This document shows positions 1-5,196 of a stretch of DNA of 6,485 bases, piece after piece. The DNA comes from Saprospiraceae bacterium. GTDB lineage: Bacteria; Bacteroidota; Bacteroidia; Chitinophagales; Saprospiraceae. Both the position numbers and the translations under genes were made by a program. The first letter of the stretch is position 1. Every line of letters begins with the position of its first letter. The notes beneath the pieces were generated by a model that was not told the DNA's origin, did no database searches, and was given only the letters and a program-made list of their open reading frames with translations. Location: the NCBI GenBank assembly GCA_029262975.1, contig JAJCYJ010000454.1:1-6485 (forward strand). The letters run 5' to 3'.

Positions 1-73
1 TCAGCAAAAAGCACAAATGTTAACGTATTAAACTTTATTTTTCGGTTAAAAAATATATATCTAAATATTCACA

Positions 74-532
74 ATGTCAGATAGTTCTAATCACTTTGCA
101 CATACAGCTATGCTTATCAGAAGACCCGTCAGTGAGGTCTACGATGCCTTTATAAATCCTGCTGTAACTTCCAGGTTTTGGTTTTCAGAAGGGTCTGCAA
201 AACTTGAACCTAATCAAACTGTCCAATGGACATGGGAAATGTATAATCATACCGTATCAGTGCATGTTCTGGATCTTATTGTGGATAAAAAAATTCTTAT
301 TCAATGGGGAGATGACAAAGAATCAACCGTCGAATGGGAATTTAAATCAATTGATGATGCCAAGACCTTCGTCTCAATTACCAATCGTGGATTTAAAGGA
401 ACGAATGACGAACTTATTAACCAAATTCGCGATTCTACAGGTGGTTTTACCTGGGTGCTTGCAGGACTGAAAGCTCTTTTAGAACATGGAATAGAATTGA
501 ACCTTGTAGGCGATCGATTTCCTAAAGAATAA
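74..532 (+). CDS. SRPBCC / AHSA1-like domain protein
   Basis: A 152-residue cytoplasmic protein with no signal peptide or membrane segment, the usual size for a single SRPBCC (START-like, AHSA1 group) domain, which forms a helix-grip fold around a hydrophobic ligand pocket. The N-terminus has the family opening, a beta strand followed by VSEVYDAFINP and RFWF (residues 19-38). The middle is strand-rich with ILIQWGDD and TVEWEF (74-90). The C-terminus carries the characteristic long helix, GGFTWVLAGLKALLEHG (123-139), followed by LNLVGDRFP. The ligand and reaction are unknown; family members range from Hsp90-ATPase-activator-like proteins to polyketide cyclase-like and stress proteins. ATG at 74 is chosen because the domain begins directly after it. 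The stop lies 19 bp before the next start, suggesting cotranscription with the acetyltransferase. The last codons overlap a 27-nt sequence that recurs near 3228. Family assignment is firm; function is not. Confidence 0.9.
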   Translation: MSDSSNHFAHTAMLIRRPVSEVYDAFINPAVTSRFWFSEGSAKLEPNQTVQWTWEMYNHTVSVHVLDLIVDKKILIQWGDDKESTVEWEFKSIDDAKTFVSITNRGFKGTNDELINQIRDSTGGFTWVLAGLKALLEHGIELNLVGDRFPKE

Positions 533-550
533 ATTATCTGAGTAAATATT
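524..550 (+). repeat. 27-nt repeat, copy A (SRPBCC-GNAT junction)
   Basis: This 27-nt sequence covers the last codons and TAA stop of the SRPBCC gene and most of the gap before the GNAT start. It matches 3228-3254 at 25 of 27 positions, the differences being T/A at the 11th base and T/C at the 24th. The shared core is TATCTGAGTAAA. In both places an ATG follows within one or two bases, although only here does that ATG open a real gene. Whether it is a conserved control element or the trace of a duplication is unknown. Confidence 0.7.
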
Positions 551-551
551 T

Positions 552-1079
552 ATGCTAGAAAAAGCAAGGCCCGATCATATACAAGCACTTCAGCACATCT
601 GCTGCACAGCTTACGCCTTAAGCTTTGGTTCGCATTGGACGGAAGGTGGTCTCTCCTACTATTTGGAAGCCCAATTCAATTTACAACGGTTAGAGAAAGA
701 GATTACAGGTGACTTGACAAATTATTTCTTCATCACTCAGAATCAAGATCATGTTGGTTTTATCAAATTGTGCAATGACGTCGAATTGCCTGGTGAAGGA
801 AAGGCCAGAACATGTGAAATTGAAAAATTCTATGTTCTTCCTAAATGGAAAGGCAAAGGTATCGGTGCTGCTGCACTGACGGCAGTTATTGATTTATCTA
901 TTTTGAATAAGATTGATACATTATTTCTTTGCGTTTTAGATACAAATATTGATGCCATTAGATTTTATAAGAAAGCAGGTTTTAAATTTCATAGTAAGAC
1001 AAGATTGGAAGTACCTTATTTTAAGGATGAGTTAAGAGGCATGGATAGAATGGTCATGTCATTGGGTATATATGATTAA
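552..1079 (+). CDS. GNAT family N-acetyltransferase (PaiA-like)
   Basis: A 175-residue single-domain GNAT acetyltransferase, expected to move an acetyl group from acetyl-CoA to an amine or protein amino group in the cytoplasm. Acetyl-CoA binding motif A is clear at residues 91-109: a strand EKFYVLP followed by KWKGKGIG, in which K98, G101 and G103 fit the R/Q-x-x-G-x-G/A pyrophosphate loop with Lys in the first position. Motif B follows as TNIDAIRFYKKAGFKF (131-146). The N-terminal part (YYLEAQFNLQRLEKEI, then FFITQNQDHVGFIKL) resembles the PaiA-type polyamine or diamine acetyltransferase group, but substrate identity is inference. ATG at 552 gives a normal-length family N-terminus. It sits 19 bp after the SRPBCC stop and is probably translated from the same mRNA. 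No intrinsic terminator is visible in the bases after its stop. Confidence 0.9.
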   Translation: MLEKARPDHIQALQHICCTAYALSFGSHWTEGGLSYYLEAQFNLQRLEKEITGDLTNYFFITQNQDHVGFIKLCNDVELPGEGKARTCEIEKFYVLPKWKGKGIGAAALTAVIDLSILNKIDTLFLCVLDTNIDAIRFYKKAGFKFHSKTRLEVPYFKDELRGMDRMVMSLGIYD

Positions 1080-1265
1080 TCTCTTGATGATTCCTTCATG
1101 GGGAAAAGTACAGTATGAGATCCTTGACCTTTATGATTCTTATAACCTTATAATCTTCAACTATAAAATCTTATTCAATGCGAGGACACTTGTGTGTAAT
1201 GCAGATTTTATTCCATTTAAGAGTACTTGATACTTCAGGTGTATCGGGTGTCATTCATTTCTTCG

Positions 1266-1284
1266 CGACAGATTGGCACTGTCG
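1266..1284. repeat. stem-loop CGACAG/CTGTCG
   Basis: CGACAG (1266-1271) pairs perfectly with CTGTCG (1279-1284) over a 7-nt loop. The sequence around it (CGCGACAGATTGGCACTGTCG) reads like a slightly decayed copy of a longer palindrome of the form CGACAGATTGGCAATCTGTCG, a kind of small interspersed palindrome that I recall from Bacteroidota intergenic DNA. That recollection is unverified. There is no T-run after it, so it is not an intrinsic terminator. Confidence 0.55.
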
Positions 1285-1342
1285 GTGTTAAGGCTTTGTA
1301 ACCGGAGATCTAATGAAGTGATAAACTGTACCGTTCCGCGCT

Positions 1343-1365
1343 ATTGGAGATCTGCGATCTCCAAT
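1343..1365. repeat. perfect 10-bp stem hairpin
   Basis: ATTGGAGATC (1343-1352) and GATCTCCAAT (1356-1365) are exact reverse complements around a TGC loop, giving a perfect 10-bp stem. A half copy, GGAGATCT, lies at 1304-1311, so the unit may have been duplicated and partly lost. A further 7-bp stem follows directly: TCTTATC (1365-1371) with GATAAGA (1383-1389). No T-run follows in either direction, which argues against a terminator. Confidence 0.7.
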
Positions 1366-1390
1366 CTTATCAAAAGGAAAACGATAAGAA

Positions 1391-1514
1391 GAAAACTGTG
1401 TTTTCGGTTAATATATTAGTACATACACTTCATCCATGCAAAGTCTATTAACTCAACATCAAATGAACAAAATGAACTTGAAAAGATCCAAGACGAATCG
1501 AAAACACAGTTTTC
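1391..1514. repeat. 124-bp element bounded by 16-bp perfect inverted repeats
   Basis: The 16-mer at 1391-1406 is the exact reverse complement of 1499-1514, with 92 bp between. Each arm is also a small hairpin by itself, GAAAAC and GTTTTC around a 3-nt loop (TGT in one, ACA in the other). The same 9-mer ATTAGTACA follows both arms in direct orientation (1415-1423 and 1517-1525), so the copies look partly like direct repeats as well. The spacer shows no coding signal. This could be a MITE-like element, although no clear target-site duplication is visible, or the closing stem of a structured RNA of about 125 nt. Confidence 0.65.
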
Positions 1515-1539
1515 TAATTAGTACAATTTAAAGATAAGA

Positions 1540-1562
1540 ACTGGAAAAGAGACTTTTCCAGT
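1540..1562. repeat. perfect 10-bp stem hairpin
   Basis: ACTGGAAAAG (1540-1549) pairs exactly with CTTTTCCAGT (1553-1562) over an AGA loop. The stem is as perfect and as short-looped as the one at 1343-1365 but has a different sequence. There is no T-run on either side, so a simple terminator role is unlikely. The palindrome GCGATCGC follows at 1564-1571, and then GTAGAGATGCAAG, which resembles one arm of a GTAGAGACGC-type palindrome I recall from Bacteroidota; the other arm looks degenerate here. Confidence 0.6.
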
Positions 1563-1612
1563 AGCGATCGCGTAGAGATGCAAGACCCTGCGCCAAAGAA
1601 ATTATAAAATTA

Positions 1613-1667
1613 GTCCTGTAAGGACGACATATCGTAGCTAGGGTCACCAGACCCTGGGACCTGGTGA
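1613..1667. repeat. modular intergenic repeat with two hairpins
   Basis: A small hairpin, GTCCT-GTA-AGGAC (1613-1625), is followed by GACATAT and CGTAGC and then by a second hairpin, CTAGGGT (1638-1644) with ACCCTGG (1651-1657, one G-U pair). This order (a CCTG..AGG mini-hairpin, then GA.ATAT, then AGGG...CCCTGG) resembles a modular non-coding repeat I remember from Bacteroidota genomes, which is recollection and not a search result. A competing stem is also possible: TCACCAG (1644-1650) with CTGGTGA (1661-1667). The two larger stems exclude each other. Confidence 0.5.
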
Positions 1668-1689
1668 AAAACGAGACAATTAAAAGAAT

Positions 1690-1726
1690 TTGACGGCATT
1701 TTTTTTATCTAGAAAAATGGCGGCAA
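1690..1726. repeat. imperfect 14-bp inverted repeat around a T-run
   Basis: Bases 1690-1703 pair with 1713-1726 at 12 of 14 positions (mismatches at 1693/1723 and 1696/1720), so TTG.CG.CATTTTT faces AAAAATG.CG.CAA across a 9-nt loop. The eight T's at 1699-1706 lie inside the stem, so the shape is not that of a normal intrinsic terminator for + strand transcripts. It closes the hairpin cluster. Downstream to the next promoter the sequence is plain AT-rich. Confidence 0.45.
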
Positions 1727-1884
1727 CTCGATATACAAAATCATGTGCTGCACCGATGTAAAGTTTGTAACATAATTGAATTTTATTAATGTATCAATCG
1801 ATATAATAGAACATGGCTAATTTATTGAAGGCAATGTGACGGGAAATCATGTTATTGTTTTTTACATATATTAATTTTATTTAA

Positions 1885-1892
1885 TATATTTG
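1885..1892 (+). promoter_or_regulatory. Bacteroidota-type -7 box TATATTTG
   Basis: TATATTTG is an exact match to the TAnnTTTG -7 consensus of the Bacteroidota housekeeping sigma factor and ends 17 bp before the ATG at 1910, implying a very short leader. The upstream -33 box is poor: the nearest TTG (1855-1857) is about 27 bp away, longer than usual. The surroundings are very AT-rich, so a chance match is possible. Confidence 0.45.
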
Positions 1893-1909
1893 AATAAAAT
1901 TAACTCACA

Positions 1910-3079
1910 ATGATTAATTTTAAACACGCTTTCAGCATTTCATTGTTATCCTTTATCGTGTGCCAACTCATGGCTCAGAACAATGGTGTCCTTGTCGAAT
2001 TTGAAGGTCAGGGATTGGGCATATTAATCCCAAGGATGACTACAAGTGAAATGAATGGAATAGGAAAGCCTGCTGAAGGACTAATGGTTTATAATTCCAC
2101 CGATCATGTATTTAATTTTTATAATGGAAATTCCTGGCAAACTTTTAATACAGGACCCATAGGTCCACAAGGAGTCAGTATCATTGAGATTACATCAACT
2201 GATATTGGTGGAGGCATGTTTGAATTGGAATTTCTCATGTCAGATATGAGTACCCATACGGTCACGACTCCTGACTTGAGGGGCTCTCAAGGGCCAGAAG
2301 GAGCACCTGGCCCGCCTGGACCACCTGGATTAGGAATTCCTCAAATGCTGTCAAAGTCAGGTGATCAGATTACTTTAAGTGATGGCGGCGGAACAGTTAC
2401 AATTAACGATGCCGACTCAAGTGCGTCCAATGAAATTCAGCAGCTGGAGACCAACGGTGATACCATATTTATTACTGGCGGAAATTATATTGTCTTACCC
2501 GGATTATCATTCTTAAGCGATTTAATACCAAGTGTACAAGAGAGACTTGATCAAGGTGAGACCCCTTGTCAGATTTATAATAATGGAAACGGATATCCAA
2601 TAGATTCACTGTATGGTAAAATTTGGGCAGGAGGATTTATTTTCTATTTCGACACTAACAATTGTACAGGATTAGTGGCAGCAACTATGAATATTCCAGC
2701 AGATGACTGGGGTTGTTTGAATACATTCATTGGAGGAACCTCTCCTAGTATTGGAACCGGTGCTGCCAACACCGCGCTCATCGTAAATGGATGTGGTGAG
2801 GCAAGTTTTGCTGCCAAGGGATGTAACGATTTGGTTCATAATGGTTACGATGATTGGTTTTTGCCATCTGTCAATGAGATGCGTGAAATGTACTTTAAAA
2901 TTGGAAATGGTGCCCCTCCACCTAATACTGATATAGGCGGTTTACAGAATAACTTTTATTGGACTTCGACTGAAACAAATGCTGAATTAGCCTGGATAAG
3001 AGATTTTCTTTTTGACTTTCAAAATGGAGGACAATTCAAGAATACTGTAGACTGGATAAGGCCTGCTCGTCAATTCTAA
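1910..3079 (+). CDS. Secreted collagen-like protein with tail-fibre-like N-terminus and Lcl/DUF1566-type C-terminus
   Basis: A 389-residue exported protein of unknown specific role. Residues 1-22 form a Sec signal peptide (K5/H6, hydrophobic AFSISLLSFIVCQLMA, cleavage near MAQ). Residues 36-77 (LGILIPRMTTSEMNGI...PAEGLMVYN...FYNGNSW) match the tail-fibre-like module common at the N-terminus of Bacteroidota surface proteins. Collagen-like triplets occur in two blocks: a short one at 82-88 and six GXX units at 125-142 (including GPPGPP), separated by a beta-rich linker. Residues 150-198 (ITLSDGGGTVTINDAD...NEIQ) are another beta module typical of these proteins. Residues 235-389 form an Lcl_C/DUF1566-like domain with GGFIFYFD, WGC, IGTG.ANT, GYDDWFLPSVNEM, YWTSTE and a final R-P-A-R. 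Such domains are usually extracellular and adhesive or structural. There is no obvious type IX secretion tail. It starts after an 830-bp gap and is probably monocistronic. Confidence 0.88.
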   Translation: MINFKHAFSISLLSFIVCQLMAQNNGVLVEFEGQGLGILIPRMTTSEMNGIGKPAEGLMVYNSTDHVFNFYNGNSWQTFNTGPIGPQGVSIIEITSTDIGGGMFELEFLMSDMSTHTVTTPDLRGSQGPEGAPGPPGPPGLGIPQMLSKSGDQITLSDGGGTVTINDADSSASNEIQQLETNGDTIFITGGNYIVLPGLSFLSDLIPSVQERLDQGETPCQIYNNGNGYPIDSLYGKIWAGGFIFYFDTNNCTGLVAATMNIPADDWGCLNTFIGGTSPSIGTGAANTALIVNGCGEASFAAKGCNDLVHNGYDDWFLPSVNEMREMYFKIGNGAPPPNTDIGGLQNNFYWTSTETNAELAWIRDFLFDFQNGGQFKNTVDWIRPARQF

Positions 3080-3276
3080 TTTGACTTTTTATCTAATCTT
3101 TAAATATTAGCATCATAGCTTAGGTCATTTTCATTTACTACCTTTTTTATAATAGGAAGTCTATAAACTGACAATATCCATTTCATTAATCAAATCAATA
3201 ATTTAGAATTGGCAGTGTAAAACCTTCAAAGAATAAAATATCTGAGTAAACATTATGATAAGAGCTCTCTTAAATA
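3080..3276. other. Convergent intergenic gap
   Basis: This gap lies between the stops of the collagen-like gene (+) and the vWA gene (-). It is AT-rich and contains no good intrinsic terminator in either direction. The best candidates are a weak CTAAT/ATTAG stem (3093-3110) and, for the minus strand, TAAGAG/CTCTTA (3259-3272) just after the vWA stop, which lacks a proper T-run. The only notable content is copy B of the 27-nt repeat. Confidence 0.5.
3228..3254 (+). repeat. 27-nt repeat, copy B
   Basis: It matches 524-550 at 25 of 27 positions. Read in the frame equivalent to copy A it gives K-E-stop, the same last two codons as the SRPBCC gene, and an ATG follows at 3255. That ATG opens only a short frame running into the antisense of the vWA gene. 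No SRPBCC or GNAT sequence is recognisable around it apart from an 8-mer, TAGAATTG (3204-3211), also present upstream of copy A at 492-499. Confidence 0.7.
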
Positions 3277-4320
3277 CTAATCATACTCTACCATCTTTTC
3301 AATTTCAACACCTTTTACGATATTGATCGTAAACTTTTCAGACTCCCCATTTAATCTGACTGATGTCACCTGTACTTCATATGTTCCGGGGGTTAATACA
3401 ATTTCCCTGGGATTATAGTTACCGGAAGCTCGCTTTGAATAAACACTTGTACCGTCTTTATACAAAGTGACATTGCTTGTCCATGGTTCTCCCTTGTAAG
3501 TCGCCCCAATCCGCGCTATTCCAGTTTCATAATCATATTCAGCTTTGGTTTTCTCTCCGACTTTAACGTCTAAATCCTTCAGGACATATTTCCATCCTGG
3601 CCCATGGATATAATGCGCCCTGTATTCGACGCTGTATTTACCCGGAGTTAATAAATCTGAAAAAGGATTATGGCTTGAAGATTTATAAGTGCGCCCGCCG
3701 GCGACTGACCTTTTTCTGGGATCTCCGGCAACAAATGTATTGACTACACAGTCCCATAACTTTCCATTATTTGATGCGAAAACTGACAACTCGCCATATT
3801 CAAAATTATGCTCCAAGCTTGTTGTCTCTCCGGCCTTTACTTCGACTCTTTCAAAAACCTTAGTGGTTGAAGCTCCGCTCAATTTCATTGCCGAAATCTT
3901 AACATCATATATTCCAGGGTTTAATTCTTTTATCATAGGATTAGAATTTATGGATTTATATGTTCGCCCTCCGGCTACACTTTTATTCTCACTCGTATTG
4001 GTAATATTTACAACACAATCCCATTTTTCGTTATTGGCCGTAGTTAGAATGGATAACTGGCCTGCCGTAAAATCGATTTCAATTTCCTTCAGTTCATCAC
4101 TACTTATTAGAACATCCTTCTTCCAAATTTCCGAGACATCTGAACCGATCGGTATGACTTTAATCTGATACGTACCATTAGAAAGACCAAATAATGCAGG
4201 GTTTCCCTCCTTCTGACCGTACGCTCTCCTGGAATCTATATATTGTGTATCCTCAGGCCTGAATATTTGTACCGTAGCATCATGAAATTGACCATCTTTT
4301 GTCACCTTGACAGATAGTGA
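3277..4320 (-). repeat. Four tandem ~90-residue protein repeats in the vWA protein
   Basis: The repeats cover residues about 219-304, 305-394, 395-484 and 485-565. Each follows the plan G-x-L/A-(strand)-x-N-G-x-x-W-x-x-x-V-(strand)-x-NP-x(5)-L-x-PG-x-Y-x-V-(strand)-V-x-x-G-E. Repeats 2 and 3 are closest to each other: both contain WDCVVN and SVAGGRTYKS, with one Cys each (C320, C409). Repeat 4 keeps the W and the NP...LTPGTYEVQV part but lacks the Cys. Repeat 1 is the most divergent. They look like Ig-like or carboxypeptidase-regulatory-like beta sandwiches. Confidence 0.75.
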
Positions 4321-4974
4321 AGGTGGTAATGATGGAACCGTCTCTCTCGCCGCCTGATCCAAAGCAGCGCCAAGCTCTTCAGCGTTGGATGCATCAAGAT
4401 AGACTCCCTGGCCTGCCTTAGCAGCACATTCCAATGCCAGTTTGTCAGACTCGCCAATATCAAATCCCACAATATGCAATACAAAGTCAACCTTTGCCTC
4501 CTTGGCAAGGCGTACCACTTCACAAAGATCACCACCGCAGGATTCAGCTCCATCACTGATCAATATCACCGTGGCACTACTATTATCTGACTTCAGGTGC
4601 TCGATAACCATTATCGCTGTATTAGCTAATGGCGTCTTACCAACCGGATTAATCCTCGAAAGGGCATCTAATATCTTGTCCCGATTATTAACTCCAGGCT
4701 CTACAAGTCGCTGGATATCATCACAACTACCTTTTTGTCGATGACCATAAACAACGAGGCCTACGGGTCGACTTGGATCCAGCTTGCTTAATAAATCACC
4801 TGTTACTTTTCTAGCGATCTCAATCTTTGTTTTCCCTTGGATCTGTCCCCACATACTACCGCTTCCATCGAGGATAAGGATTATAGGCGTTGTTGCATCA
4901 ACGGATTCATTCTGACTTTGGACATGCAAAGCCCCAAATATCAATAGTATAACTATGTATATATACCGGATCAT
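3277..4974 (-). CDS. Secreted von Willebrand factor A protein with four tandem beta repeats
   Basis: A 565-residue exported protein. Residues 1-20 are a Sec signal peptide (R3, hydrophobic IYIVILLIFGALHV, cleavage near VQS-Q). Residues 29-208 form a vWA domain with a complete MIDAS metal site: DGSGS (D36, S38, S40), T114 in KTPL and D141 in ISDGAES. It therefore probably binds a divalent cation and a protein partner, as in the 'Ca-activated chloride channel-like' vWA group. That label is a family name and does not imply a channel. Residues 219-565 are four beta-sandwich-like repeats of about 85-90 residues. No C-terminal membrane anchor or type IX secretion tail is seen, so it is likely periplasmic or exported. 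The start at 4974 sits in an 8-bp duplication. It is divergent from the TPR gene and convergent with the collagen-like gene. The partner and process are unknown. Confidence 0.88.
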   Translation of the reverse strand: MIRYIYIVILLIFGALHVQSQNESVDATTPIILILDGSGSMWGQIQGKTKIEIARKVTGDLLSKLDPSRPVGLVVYGHRQKGSCDDIQRLVEPGVNNRDKILDALSRINPVGKTPLANTAIMVIEHLKSDNSSATVILISDGAESCGGDLCEVVRLAKEAKVDFVLHIVGFDIGESDKLALECAAKAGQGVYLDASNAEELGAALDQAARETVPSLPPSLSVKVTKDGQFHDATVQIFRPEDTQYIDSRRAYGQKEGNPALFGLSNGTYQIKVIPIGSDVSEIWKKDVLISSDELKEIEIDFTAGQLSILTTANNEKWDCVVNITNTSENKSVAGGRTYKSINSNPMIKELNPGIYDVKISAMKLSGASTTKVFERVEVKAGETTSLEHNFEYGELSVFASNNGKLWDCVVNTFVAGDPRKRSVAGGRTYKSSSHNPFSDLLTPGKYSVEYRAHYIHGPGWKYVLKDLDVKVGEKTKAEYDYETGIARIGATYKGEPWTSNVTLYKDGTSVYSKRASGNYNPREIVLTPGTYEVQVTSVRLNGESEKFTINIVKGVEIEKMVEYD

Positions 4975-4982
4975 CGGATCAT
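4967..4982 (-). promoter_or_regulatory. 8-bp tandem duplication over the vWA start codon, making a mini-ORF
   Basis: CGGATCAT occurs twice head to tail (4967-4974 and 4975-4982, + strand). On the minus strand this gives two ATGs 8 nt apart. The upstream one (4982) reads ATG ATC CGA TGA, that is Met-Ile-Arg-stop, and its TGA overlaps the real start as ATGA. The real start at 4974 is the one in frame with the signal peptide (MIRYIYIVIL). The result could be a coupling leader or simply a replication-slippage duplication. Confidence 0.6.
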
Positions 4983-5028
4983 TGATTTAATTACACCGAA
5001 ATTAAGGGTTCAAAGGATACTTGACAAT

Positions 5029-5043
5029 CACCCATATGGGGTG
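5029..5043. promoter_or_regulatory. Palindrome CCCATATGGG in the divergent promoter region
   Basis: CCCATATGGG (5031-5040) is a perfect 10-bp palindrome inside a slightly longer CACCC/GGGTG stem (5029-5043), followed on the + strand by TTTTTAA. It lies 55 bp upstream of the vWA start and about 155 bp upstream of the TPR start, a natural place for an operator serving one or both genes. Read on the + strand it could also act as a weak terminator, but no + strand gene ends there. Confidence 0.3.
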
Positions 5044-5177
5044 TTTTTAAGACGATTAGAGGTCAACAATATATGTCACTATTTTATACCTTCGGCTTTC
5101 AATAATTCATTTCATAACCCAATAGCTATCAAGGCATAAGTGTTTAACTACAATTATGCCGGAACAAAGCAGGGAGG

Positions 5178-5184
5178 AAAGGAG
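5178..5184 (+). promoter_or_regulatory. Possible ribosome binding site AAAGGAG
   Basis: AAAGGAG lies 12 nt before the ATG at 5197, within a purine-rich tract that also contains GGGAGG. Spacing is somewhat long and Bacteroidota depend little on such sites, but it favours ATG 5197 over the in-frame GTG at 5140, which has none. Confidence 0.4.
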
Positions 5185-5196
5185 ACAACAATAATC

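Larger units (their letters stand above)
1080..1909. other. 830-bp gene-poor region with clustered hairpins
   Basis: No open frame here looks coding on either strand. Three zones can be seen. Positions 1080-1260 are plain AT-rich sequence with nothing recognisable. Positions 1266-1726 hold at least eight inverted repeats packed one after another, listed separately. Positions 1727-1909 are AT-rich again and end in a likely promoter for the gene at 1910. Such clusters are typical of landing zones for intergenic palindromic repeats or MITE-like debris, but a structured RNA cannot be excluded. No tRNA, 5S, transposase fragment or CRISPR-like spacing was found. Confidence 0.7.

Noticed and set aside
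36..43. TATTTTTC as a possible -7 box for the SRPBCC gene
   Set aside because: It misses the final G of TAnnTTTG, has no TTG at the right distance and sits in AT-rich DNA, so it is too weak to list.
204..470. Open frame of 88 codons, and another of 60 codons at 5731-5913 (-)
   Set aside because: These are out-of-frame or antisense shadows of the SRPBCC and TPR genes.
1178..1291. A 37-codon ATG frame in the gene-poor region
   Set aside because: It has low-complexity, Cys/His-rich composition, overlaps the hairpin at 1266-1284 and has no ribosome site or promoter. It is most likely chance.
1407..1468. Minus-strand bases (GTTAATAGAC ... TGTACTAAT) faintly recall the 3' end of 23S rRNA
   Set aside because: The spacing between the two motifs is too short, and no other conserved 23S or any 5S sequence is nearby.
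1564..1571. GCGATCGC, identical to the cyanobacterial HIP1 palindrome
   Set aside because: It occurs once only and the gene content is Bacteroidota-like, so it is no evidence of cyanobacterial origin.
3689..4168. A 159-codon open frame on the + strand, with a further one at 4442-4744 (+) and one at 4302-4556 (-)
   Set aside because: All lie inside the well-supported vWA gene, in antisense or another frame, and show no family features.
5140..5196. GTG start adding 19 residues to the TPR protein
   Set aside because: The extension has no ribosome site and lacks TPR-like character. ATG 5197 follows a purine-rich AAAGGAG tract.
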